Below are positions 1 through 5,760 of a DNA stretch of 5,901 nt, one piece after another. The stretch is from an uncultured Treponema sp. (lineage in GTDB: Bacteria; Spirochaetota; Spirochaetia; Treponematales; Treponemataceae): the NCBI GenBank assembly GCA_905372205.1, contig CAJPOH010000068.1, positions 1-5,901 on the forward strand. The letters are read 5' to 3'. The position numbers and the translations under genes are program-made. The notes beneath the pieces were generated by a model that saw only the letters and a program-made list of their open reading frames with translations, was not told the origin of the DNA and did not search any database. How positions within the stretch are numbered: position 1 is the first letter of the stretch; each line of letters opens with the position of its first letter.

Positions 1-53
1 GCTATGCAATGCTGTACAGCAACGAGGGTGTGTGCTGTACAGCATTGCATAGC
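1..53. repeat. Perfect 21-bp inverted repeat with nested palindromes
   Basis: Positions 1-21 are the exact reverse complement of 33-53, leaving an 11-nt loop (22-32). The outer arm is GCTATGCAA (1-9) and TTGCATAGC (45-53). The inner part of each arm is itself a 12-bp palindrome, TGCTGTACAGCA, at 10-21 and 33-44, so the element also holds two direct copies of that palindrome. The first arm begins at base 1, so it may extend further left. No T-tract follows on the plus strand, and the minus side runs off the window, so an intrinsic terminator is neither shown nor excluded. It directly abuts a transposase remnant. It could be a dispersed REP-like hairpin, a small non-autonomous element, or a protein-binding site. 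The symmetry is certain; the function is unknown. Confidence 0.9.
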
Positions 54-54
54 G

Positions 55-225
55 ATACATGCGTGTTTTGTATGTATGCTCAAAAACTTCTTTTACTTCA
101 TTTTGAATTGTTTTTTGATTGCCTTTTAGTGAAATGATATAATCTGCTTTCTTTTCTGTTATTTCATTTGATTTTTCTTCAGTGTAAATAGTACTCCTTT
201 TAAGAATATTTATAATGCGGAATCC
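55..225 (-). pseudogene. ISAs1-family transposase fragment
   Basis: Translating the minus strand from 225 down to 55 gives an open frame whose core reads KKADYIISLKGNQKTIQNEV (positions 94-153), followed by KEVFEH. This matches the conserved block in the middle of ISAs1-family DDE transposases, usually seen as GADYxLALKGNQxTLxxDV. A full ISAs1 transposase is about 350-400 residues; only some 30-50 recognisable residues remain. A TAG at 226-228 stops the frame upstream, there is no ribosome-binding site, and the C-terminal catalytic part is missing. Similarity is clear for about 76-153 and weak from 154 to 225. The frame stays open leftward through the hairpin at 1-53, but the residues there look unrelated. 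Positions 226-315, between this fragment and rarA, show no gene or convincing terminator. Family assignment is from motif memory, without a search. Confidence 0.72.
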
Positions 226-315
226 CTATTTAATCAGTGTATTCTATTAGTTGCAAATACAATATAAGACTGAATGCAAAGAAAATAATCTACTGATATG
301 TTTTCTTGATAGCTT

Positions 316-1683
316 CTAGCCTTTTTTGTTTTCTCTTTCCTGCAATCTCATCTTTATTTCTTTTTCTTTGCCTTCGCTAGATGGGTGATAGAAAACCTTA
401 TCTTTAGCTTCATCAGGAAGGTATTGCTGGCTAACCCAATGTCCTTCATAATCATGTGGGTATAGGTATCCCTTTCCATGAGAAAGGATAGAATCTCTTG
501 AGGAGTCTTTTAAGTGGGATGGTACTTCATGTCTAACCTCTTTCACATAAGATAAAGCTTCAAAAAAGCCCCCCACACTGTTCGATTTATCACAATTAGC
601 AAGGTATAAAGTTGCAAAGGACAAAAAATAATAGCCTTCAGGAAAGCCTACCATGTCAAATGCTTCTTTTGCCGCTGTTACTATAGTTATTGCTTCAGGA
701 GAGGCTAAGCCTATATCTTCTGCCGAAAGAATTAAAAGCCGTCTAAAAATAAAATGAGGGTCTTCTCCACCTTCACACATTAAAGCAAGATAATAAAGAG
801 CTGCATTCGCATCGCCTCCACGAACAGACTTTATAAATGCACTAATTATGTCATAGTGATAGTCGTCTTTCTTATCATACGAAATATGTTTTTTTTGAAT
901 TGCTGCTTTTAATGCTTCAAGAGAGACTTTTATAACATCCCCTTCTTTCATAGGCCAAGATGAAGAAGATGTTTCAACGCAAAATTCAAGAGTGTTTAAT
1001 AGCACTCTAGCGTCGCCTCCTGCCGATGCTATCAATTTTTCTTTTGTTTCATCTTCCAACACAATATTAAATTTTCCATAACCCCTCTTTTCATCCTTAA
1101 AGACAGAATTAAGAATCCTTTCCAAATCTTTATTGCTCAATAGCTTTAACTCAAACACACGACTTCGGCTCAACAAAGCTTGATTTACTTCAAAAAAAGG
1201 ATTTTGTGTTGTAGCTCCTATTAAAATAATAGTTCCATTTTCAACATGAGGCAAAAGTGCATCTTGTTGTGCTTTATTCCATCTATGCACTTCATCAACA
1301 AAAAGAATAGTTTTTTTATTTTGATGTCGTCTTATATTTATTGCTTTTTGAATTTCATCTCTAATTTGCTGCACGCCTGAAAGCACTGCATTCAAAGTCG
1401 TAAAACTTGCCTTTGTATGCGTAGAGATTAAATAAGCTAATGTTGTTTTGCCTGTACCCGGTGGACCATACAATATAATTGAAGAAACTAAATCTCGCTC
1501 AATAGCTCGTCTTAAAATAGTATTTTCTCCTATAATATCTTCCTGTCCAACATATTCTGAAAGAGTTTGAGGTCTCATTCTATAAGCTAAAGGCTCTTTT
1601 TTTGAAGCGAATGATACCTGTTCAAAGTTATCAATTTTAGAATTTGGATTGAGAACTGTATCATCAAATAAGGAATTAGGCAT
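316..1683 (-). CDS. rarA: Replication-associated recombination protein RarA (MgsA), AAA+ ATPase
   Basis: RarA/MgsA (Mgs1/WRNIP1 family) is a cytoplasmic tetrameric AAA+ ATPase related to clamp-loader subunits; in E. coli it acts at stalled or gapped forks and binds SSB. The 455 residues are close to the usual length (about 420-450). Visible in order: MRPQTLSEYVGQ (36-47), Walker A GPPGTGKTT (73-81), Walker B LFVDEVHRWNKAQQDA (127-142), sensor 1 GATTQNP (156-162), the arginine-finger stretch LSRSR (171-175) and sensor 2 GGDAR (222-226). The C-terminal tetramerisation region includes SVRGGDANAALYYLA (286-300), RRLLILSAEDIGLA (314-327) and GYLYPHDYEGHWVSQQYLP (405-423). All key ATPase residues are present. 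The Walker B tryptophan (W135) replaces the commoner phenylalanine. It is the last gene of a minus-strand operon, starting 2 nt after the lipoprotein stop, with AGGGA (1690-1694) as ribosome-binding site inside the end of that gene, so the two are probably translationally coupled. Confidence 0.96.
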   Translation of the reverse strand: MPNSLFDDTVLNPNSKIDNFEQVSFASKKEPLAYRMRPQTLSEYVGQEDIIGENTILRRAIERDLVSSIILYGPPGTGKTTLAYLISTHTKASFTTLNAVLSGVQQIRDEIQKAINIRRHQNKKTILFVDEVHRWNKAQQDALLPHVENGTIILIGATTQNPFFEVNQALLSRSRVFELKLLSNKDLERILNSVFKDEKRGYGKFNIVLEDETKEKLIASAGGDARVLLNTLEFCVETSSSSWPMKEGDVIKVSLEALKAAIQKKHISYDKKDDYHYDIISAFIKSVRGGDANAALYYLALMCEGGEDPHFIFRRLLILSAEDIGLASPEAITIVTAAKEAFDMVGFPEGYYFLSFATLYLANCDKSNSVGGFFEALSYVKEVRHEVPSHLKDSSRDSILSHGKGYLYPHDYEGHWVSQQYLPDEAKDKVFYHPSSEGKEKEIKMRLQERENKKG

Positions 1684-1685
1684 TA

Positions 1686-2702
1686 CTATTCCCTATTCCA
1701 TTCATGCTGATCAGGATCATAAAAGCCCCAAAGTCCCGTATATTTTGGGTCTCCACCACCGACTCCTGCATAAATAACATATCCTTTTGGAGTAGTAATC
1801 AATGCAATAGGACGAACAAGCCATTTTCCGACACTATTATTATATTGATTATAGCACGAAGGAGGTGTTGTTGAAGAAACACTACCTGGAGAAATTACTT
1901 CAGCTCCTGTCAAAGAAGTTCCCACAACTTTAACTTCTTTATATCCTTGAGAGCCACCAACAAGAACTAAAGATTTCTCTTTTGAATAATTCATACACCA
2001 AACTGATAGAACTTGATGTTTTACACTTGTTAAAGTTAAAGAAGAACCATCATAATGAAATAGTGTGGAAGAAGTAAGAATAAAAATCTTGTTTGGATCA
2101 TTACCTTCACAGACATCTTTTATGTTTTGAACGCCACTCAGAGGAACTTTAGTGCCTGAGATAGAAGAATAAACTGAAGATTTATCAGCAAAATAATCTC
2201 CTCCACCACCTTTTAAGCCCTCATCTAATTTAATTGCATTTCCACCATTCAACATTTTAGTAAAATTAGTTCCAGTAAGCTTAAAAACTTCATTGCTACT
2301 ATTAATGCCTATAATTGATTGTCCAGAAACTATTTGAACCACATCTTCAGGACTACTCAATTTTTGCCAGCCACCATTATCATAAACATATGCTCCATAA
2401 TCTAAAAATGTTGCATATAATTTTGTGCCATCACTTGCAATAGACGTACACATACCACCGGGCAATGAAATACTAGCCCATTCTCCTGTGTCTCCTACAT
2501 TTTTCTTAAAAACATTTTTGGGGTTCGCAGAGTATACAGTGTTACCTATCTTGACAATGCCTAAAACCAAGCCTTGAATTGATTGTTTTTTTAGCTTTAC
2601 TTCTTCTTCTATTGCAGCAAAAATAGGTTCATTCTTGCAAGCAAAGTTAAAAAGAGAAAACACGCTTAAAATTAGAAAATATTTATATATAATGTTTTTC
2701 AT
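1686..2702 (-). CDS. Predicted lipoprotein with beta-propeller-like repeats
   Basis: This 338-residue protein has a lipoprotein-type signal: lysines at 2 and 7, a hydrophobic core (8-20), then FNFAC with the probable lipidated cysteine at C22. Asparagine at -3 is atypical for a classical lipobox but fits the relaxed spirochaete form, so export and lipidation are likely. The mature part is rich in Gly, Ser, Val and Tyr and shows recurring short strands with Trp/Tyr-Asp turns, for example GNTVYSANPKNVFKK (53-67), TKLYATFLDYGAYVYDNGGW (93-112), SNEVFKLTG (136-144), NKIFILTSSTLFHYDG (204-219), SLVLVGGSQGYKEV (244-257) and GYVIYAGVGG (307-316), each about 40-55 residues apart. That periodicity suggests beta-propeller blades; no enzymatic motif is visible. 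The start is supported by AGAGGA (2708-2713) 5 nt upstream. It lies 11 nt downstream of the barrel gene and 2 nt upstream of rarA. The function is not recognised; scaffold or ligand binding at the envelope is a guess. Confidence 0.85.
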   Translation of the reverse strand: MKNIIYKYFLILSVFSLFNFACKNEPIFAAIEEEVKLKKQSIQGLVLGIVKIGNTVYSANPKNVFKKNVGDTGEWASISLPGGMCTSIASDGTKLYATFLDYGAYVYDNGGWQKLSSPEDVVQIVSGQSIIGINSSNEVFKLTGTNFTKMLNGGNAIKLDEGLKGGGGDYFADKSSVYSSISGTKVPLSGVQNIKDVCEGNDPNKIFILTSSTLFHYDGSSLTLTSVKHQVLSVWCMNYSKEKSLVLVGGSQGYKEVKVVGTSLTGAEVISPGSVSSTTPPSCYNQYNNSVGKWLVRPIALITTPKGYVIYAGVGGGDPKYTGLWGFYDPDQHEWNRE

Positions 2703-2714
2703 TACTATCCTCTA

Positions 2715-3323
2715 TTAAAAGTGATATCTTGCTGCAAAGCTTATACCTAATATATTGCCTGTTCTATTATTATCAGTATTCTTATACCATTGAGGCACTA
2801 TAAGCCACGAAAGAGTAGCACCAAAAGACCAATCAGGAGAATATTGATAGTAAAACCCAGCTTCTGGTCTAAAGATTAAGCTAAAATATTTCGTTGAATT
2901 ATACGTTTGAAAGTCGCCACCGATACCCATTCCCAAGGGAAACCTCCATTTACCAAAAGCAAATGTATACATCATATCAAAGGTAAAAGGAACAGCAAAA
3001 TATAAGTTTGTTCCAAGTGTTAGATAAAAATCAAAGCTCAAGCTCAAACCTAAAGAAAAACCATTTGTTAAAAAGTATGCAAACCCAAAATAAAAGCTAC
3101 CACCAGGGTATATCTTAGTTGGTATTGCAAAACGTTTATTAGACGTATTGAATAGTGGAGAATTCAAACTAATTCCCATTTTTATATATTTATCTTCCTT
3201 TCTTATGGGTTGATATACTTGAACAGTATTAATTGAAGGGGAATCATCATCTTCTTCTCTTTCCTGAGCAAACAATGTACAAAAAATACTTAAAAATAGC
3301 AAAACAACAAACAGTTTTTTCAT
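2715..3323 (-). CDS. Small outer-membrane beta-barrel protein (probably 8-stranded, OmpW/OprG-like)
   Basis: From the chosen start the protein has 202 residues. A signal peptide is evident: MKKLF, a hydrophobic stretch (4-17), and a probable signal peptidase I site LFA|Q at 19/20. An acidic linker EREEDDD (21-27) follows, then alternating hydrophobic/aromatic strands at roughly 46-54, 74-84, 88-103, 106-122, 126-140, 146-161, 164-178 and 189-202. It ends ARYHF, with the terminal phenylalanine expected for BAM-dependent barrels. Length and strand count suit an 8-stranded OmpW/OprG-type porin, like the barrel I recall beside folD in T. pallidum. It is the first gene of the minus-strand operon. 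The frame extends to an ATG at 3366-3368, but that codon lacks a ribosome-binding site, would put 15 residues before the signal peptide, and overlaps a candidate -10 box. Oddly, the best Shine-Dalgarno (AGGAG, 3339-3343) is 15 nt from the chosen ATG. Porin function is inferred; the transported solute is unknown. Confidence 0.82.
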   Translation of the reverse strand: MKKLFVVLLFLSIFCTLFAQEREEDDDSPSINTVQVYQPIRKEDKYIKMGISLNSPLFNTSNKRFAIPTKIYPGGSFYFGFAYFLTNGFSLGLSLSFDFYLTLGTNLYFAVPFTFDMMYTFAFGKWRFPLGMGIGGDFQTYNSTKYFSLIFRPEAGFYYQYSPDWSFGATLSWLIVPQWYKNTDNNRTGNILGISFAARYHF

Positions 3324-3366
3324 AAAGGTTTTGTTAGACTCCTTAAACTTGTAAGGCAATATACAC

Positions 3367-3396
3367 ATACTAATATATAATGTATAATCTAAACAA
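3367..3396 (-). promoter_or_regulatory. Candidate promoter of the barrel-lipoprotein-rarA operon
   Basis: On the minus strand TTGTTT (3391-3396) and TAGTAT (3367-3372) are separated by 18 nt, a passable sigma-70 pair in a very AT-rich stretch. It would start transcription near 3360, leaving a leader of about 37 nt before the ATG at 3323. It overlaps the folD promoter on the other strand, so the two operons would be transcribed divergently from nearly the same DNA. AT-rich sequence makes chance matches common. Confidence 0.4.
3376..3388 (+). promoter_or_regulatory. Tandem TATAAT -10 boxes upstream of folD
   Basis: Two exact TATAAT hexamers lie at 3376-3381 and 3383-3388 on the plus strand, 58-70 nt before the folD ATG. 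No good -35 sits at 16-18 nt; TTGTAA at 3349-3354 is 21 nt from the first box. Transcription would begin around 3390-3396, giving a leader of about 50 nt. The second box lies inside the upstream in-frame ATG-TAT-AAT, so the longer folD start at 3380 would precede the transcript. Confidence 0.45.
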
Positions 3397-3435
3397 TAGC
3401 CATATAGTTACTATGTATGGATTGGCTTTTTATAT

Positions 3436-3440
3436 GGAGG
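3436..3440 (+). promoter_or_regulatory. Ribosome-binding site of folD
   Basis: GGAGG lies 5 nt before the ATG at 3446 and decides between this start and the upstream in-frame ATG at 3380, which has no comparable site. Confidence 0.88.
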
Positions 3441-3445
3441 AAAAA

Positions 3446-4327
3446 ATGAGTGCAAAAATAATTGATGGTTTTGCAATAGCAAATGAAGTAAGAAGTGATA
3501 TAGCAAAAGAAGTACTTTCCTTAAAAGAAAAAGGAATTACGCCAACGCTTGCTGTTATTCTAGTTGGAGAAAATCCTGCATCTGTTTCTTATGTTACTGG
3601 AAAAACTAAGGCATTGCATGAAGCTGGGATGAAAGATGATACGCACAAGCTACCTGAAAGCACAACAGAAGAAGAATTATTAAAACTGATTAAAAAATTA
3701 AATGAAGAACCTTCAATCAATGGAATTTTAGTGCAATTGCCATTACCAAAACAAATTAATGCTGATAAGGTAATTGCAACGATAGATCCAAAGAAAGACG
3801 TTGATGGTTTTCATCCAGAGAATATAGGGCGTATGTTTTTGGGAGAAGAAACATTTATTCCTTGCACACCTTATGGAGTAGTTCACCTTTTGCAACACGA
3901 AGGAATTAAAACAAAGGGTGCAAATGTTGTGATTGTAGGAAGAAGTAATATTGTGGGAAAACCACTTTCTCTTTTAATGCTTTCAAAAGATGTAAATGCA
4001 ACCGTTACTGTTTGTCATAGTGGAACGAAAAACTTAGAGGAAGTTACTAAAACAGCTGATATCTTGGTTGCAGCCATTGGTTCTCCAGCCTTTATAAAAA
4101 AAGAAGGGATAAAAGAGGGAGCTGTAGTCATTGATGTTGGGGTCAACCGTGTAGATGATGCAAGCAAAAAATCTGGGTTTAGGCTCGTAGGAGATGTTGA
4201 TTTTGAAGGTGCATCTGAAGTTGCAAGCTATATTACACCTGTTCCAAAAGGAGTAGGTCCTATGACCATTGCAATGCTGATCAAAAACACATTACTTGCA
4301 GCAAAAAGACAAAATGGAATTGAGTGA
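3446..4327 (+). CDS. folD: Bifunctional methylenetetrahydrofolate dehydrogenase / methenyltetrahydrofolate cyclohydrolase FolD
   Basis: FolD interconverts 5,10-methylene-THF, 5,10-methenyl-THF and 10-formyl-THF in the cytoplasm using NADP(+) or NAD(+), supplying one-carbon units for purines and formyl-methionine. The 293 residues match the usual 280-300. Visible: SYVTGK (48-53) with the catalytic Tyr49 and Lys53, GILVQLPLP (93-101) with Gln97, [13 protein letters not shown] (114-126) with Asp120 of the active site, [11 protein letters not shown] (139-149), the Rossmann segment [19 protein letters not shown] (161-179), ADILVAAIG (204-212), VIDVGVNR (228-235), GDVDFE (249-254) and the C-terminal signature [15 protein letters not shown] (265-279). 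Nothing is missing, so both activities are expected. The start at 3446 is chosen because GGAGG (3436-3440) lies 5 nt upstream and the family begins at this point; the in-frame ATG at 3380 would add 22 unrelated residues and falls in a -10 box. It overlaps folE2 by 1 nt (TGATG). Confidence 0.98.
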   Translation: MSAKIIDGFAIANEVRSDIAKEVLSLKEKGITPTLAVILVGENPASVSYVTGKTKALHEAGMKDDTHKLPESTTEEELLKLIKKLNEEPSINGILVQLPLPKQINADKVIATIDPKKDVDGFHPENIGRMFLGEETFIPCTPYGVVHLLQHEGIKTKGANVVIVGRSNIVGKPLSLLMLSKDVNATVTVCHSGTKNLEEVTKTADILVAAIGSPAFIKKEGIKEGAVVIDVGVNRVDDASKKSGFRLVGDVDFEGASEVASYITPVPKGVGPMTIAMLIKNTLLAAKRQNGIE

Positions 4328-5151
4328 TGAGTGAAGAAATATTAAAAGATGTGCAATCTAGCCTTGATGATAGGGAGATTGCACTAAAAAAGGTTGGCAT
4401 AAAAAAGCTACATTATCCCATTACTGTGATGGATAAGGAAAATGGCTTACAAAACACTGTGGCTAGTGTTTCTCTGTTTGTTAATTTACCCCATCATTTT
4501 AAGGGAACTCATATGAGTCGTTTTGTTGAAGTGTTTAATAAATATTCTAGCAATGTTTCTATGAAAGAATTTATGAATATGTTAGATGATATGAGATGCC
4601 ACCTCGATGCAAAATGCTCCTATGGAAAAATTAGTTTTCCATACTTTATCAAAAAGCTTTCTCCTATTACAAAACAAGCAGGTTTTATCATGTATAAATG
4701 TGCTTTTTCGGGTTCTGCAACAAAAGAAAAAAAATGTTTTCGTGTTATAGCGGAAGCTCCAATACAAACTGTTTGTCCTTGTTCTAAAGAAATTAGTAAG
4801 TATGGAGCGCATAACCAAAGAGGAAGAGTAAAGGTCAACATGGAAATAGGTTCTTTCTTTTGGCTTGAGGATTTAATTACGTTGATGGAAGAAGCAGCGT
4901 CTAGCCCGTTATATTCACTTCTTAAAAGACCTGATGAAAAATATGTAACAGAATATTCTTATGAAAATCCAAAGTTTGTGGAAGATGTGGTGCGTGATGT
5001 TTGCATAAGGCTTCCACGTCTTGGAGATTTTCCTCATTGCGTTGTTGAAGCAGAAAACTACGAAAGTATTCATGCACACAACGCCTTTGCTTCAAGCGAT
5101 GGTTACTGTAAAGATGGAAAGTTCTTTCAAAGCTCAAATCTTAATGGCTAA
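4327..5151 (+). CDS. folE2: GTP cyclohydrolase FolE2 (type IB)
   Basis: FolE2 (COG1469, GTP cyclohydrolase IB) converts GTP to 7,8-dihydroneopterin triphosphate and formate, the first step towards folate and, in queuosine makers, deazapurines. It is structurally distinct from FolE and known for working with metals other than zinc. The 274 residues fit the family. Conserved blocks: LPHHFKGTHMSRF (54-66), the hallmark CPCSKEISKYGAHNQRG (150-166) with the metal/catalytic cysteine (C150) and His162, KRPDEKYVTE (200-209), and ENYESIHAHNAFA (243-255) with the histidines near the C-terminus. About 19 residues extend beyond the last block. The ATG at 4327 overlaps the folD stop by one base; a GTG at 4324 in the same frame would add one residue. 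The upstream Shine-Dalgarno is weak, so translation probably depends on coupling to folD. No Zur-like site was seen, and the gene appears to be expressed with folD. Identification is secure; assignment to folate versus queuosine is inferred from the neighbour. Confidence 0.96.
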   Translation: MSEEILKDVQSSLDDREIALKKVGIKKLHYPITVMDKENGLQNTVASVSLFVNLPHHFKGTHMSRFVEVFNKYSSNVSMKEFMNMLDDMRCHLDAKCSYGKISFPYFIKKLSPITKQAGFIMYKCAFSGSATKEKKCFRVIAEAPIQTVCPCSKEISKYGAHNQRGRVKVNMEIGSFFWLEDLITLMEEAASSPLYSLLKRPDEKYVTEYSYENPKFVEDVVRDVCIRLPRLGDFPHCVVEAENYESIHAHNAFASSDGYCKDGKFFQSSNLNG

Positions 5152-5155
5152 ATAG

Positions 5156-5181
5156 CTATGCAACATTCAAATGTTGCATAG
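5156..5181. repeat. Hairpin after folE2 sharing the CTATGCAA/TTGCATAG arm with the repeat at 1-53
   Basis: CTATGCAACATT (5156-5167) and AATGTTGCATAG (5170-5181) are perfect 12-bp inverted arms with a 2-nt centre; a realistic RNA fold has about 10 pairs and a 6-nt loop. It begins 5 nt after the folE2 stop and 20 nt before the stop of the convergent HsdS-like gene, where a bidirectional terminator would be expected. Neither side has a run of thymines, so it is not a standard intrinsic terminator. The arm ends match those of the 1-53 repeat. Confidence 0.85.
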
Positions 5182-5201
5182 TCTCCCATCCTTTGTCATT
5201 A

Positions 5202-5675
5202 TTAGTTTTTTCTATTGTCATCATCCTTTTTTAAGCAAATTGTTTTTAGATATACTTCAAGATCTCTAATACGTTCTAGTTGTAACGCTTCGATATATTT
5301 TTCAATATAAGAAAAACATATTTTATCATTCTTGAACGAAAGAGAGATTTTTAAAGTTTTTAGCTTTGCGATAGATACACTTGGTCTATCATAACCTTTC
5401 CATATTCCTTTAACCTTGTTTATTAAACTTGCAATGTAGAGTTTTACATTATTAGACATCTTTTCTTTAGCAATTATGCCTAAACAATGCCATCCAATGA
5501 TAAAGTTTTCAGTTTGTAAAAATACAGTTCCTGCATATTCTCCATCTTTTGCAATAATTAATTCATCGTCTTCTAATGTCCATTTCATAATAATACCTCT
5601 TTTTAGGATATTGGCAATGTCTAGCTTTAATTCATGCATTTCCTTAACTAGTTTAATCTTCTTTCCTAATGTCAT
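5202..5675 (-). CDS. Truncated HsdS-like (type I restriction specificity) domain protein
   Basis: The 157-residue product resembles the C-terminal two-thirds of one target-recognition domain of a type I restriction S subunit (or the fused specificity part of a type IIG enzyme). Visible are DDELIIAKDGEYAGTVFLQ (36-54), a match to the common DGxAGxVF motif, GWHCLGI (61-67) in place of the usual NHCxxL, LYIASLINKVK (79-89), and the closing block RPSVSIAKLKTLKISLSF (97-114) followed by SYIEKYIEALQLERIRDLEVYL (122-143), probably the start of the conserved spacer helix. The N-terminal part of the domain, the second domain and any neighbouring HsdM/HsdR are absent, so it is probably an orphan remnant, though it could be a half-S subunit that dimerises. 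The start is uncertain: the ATG at 5586-5588 has a good AGAGG 7 nt upstream and would give 128 residues, whereas 5675 has a weak site but lies just below a promoter. It converges on folE2. Confidence 0.65.
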   Translation of the reverse strand: MTLGKKIKLVKEMHELKLDIANILKRGIIMKWTLEDDELIIAKDGEYAGTVFLQTENFIIGWHCLGIIAKEKMSNNVKLYIASLINKVKGIWKGYDRPSVSIAKLKTLKISLSFKNDKICFSYIEKYIEALQLERIRDLEVYLKTICLKKDDDNRKN

Positions 5676-5700
5676 TCATTCTTTTCTTGACTTTTCCAAG

Positions 5701-5729
5701 ATAATACAAAATATAAGACATTTAAGCAA
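5701..5729 (-). promoter_or_regulatory. Candidate promoter of the HsdS-like gene
   Basis: On the minus strand TTGCTT (5724-5729) and TATTAT (5701-5706) are separated by exactly 17 nt, a good sigma-70 pair. Transcription would start near 5694, about 19 nt before the ATG at 5675. This favours the fragment still being transcribed and leaves either proposed start possible. Confidence 0.5.
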
Positions 5730-5760
5730 TGTTTATGATGTGGAAACCAATATCAGCCTC

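Noticed and set aside
279..307. Possible rarA terminator hairpin (AAGAAAA / TTTTCTT)
   Set aside because: Only seven A-T-rich pairs with a 15-nt loop; too weak to support termination and likely by chance at this base composition.
3404..3420. Imperfect symmetry around TATAGTTACTAT between the divergent promoters
   Set aside because: Only about four to five paired bases in AT-rich DNA; not distinguishable from chance.
3380..3445. Extended folD start adding 22 residues
   Set aside because: The ATG overlaps a TATAAT box and has no ribosome-binding site, whereas GGAGG precedes the ATG at 3446, where the conserved protein begins.
4582..4841. Two minus-strand open frames (4582-4818 and 4620-4841)
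   Set aside because: Both lie wholly inside folE2, including the codons of its CPCSKEIS-GAHNQRG signature, lack ribosome-binding sites, and look like antisense translations.
4922..5137. Minus-strand open frame of 71 codons
   Set aside because: It is antisense to the conserved C-terminal part of folE2, with no start signals and a low-complexity His/Arg-rich product.
5156..5181. Classical rho-independent terminator between the convergent genes
   Set aside because: The stem is good, but no T-tract follows on either strand, so it is listed as a repeat/hairpin instead.
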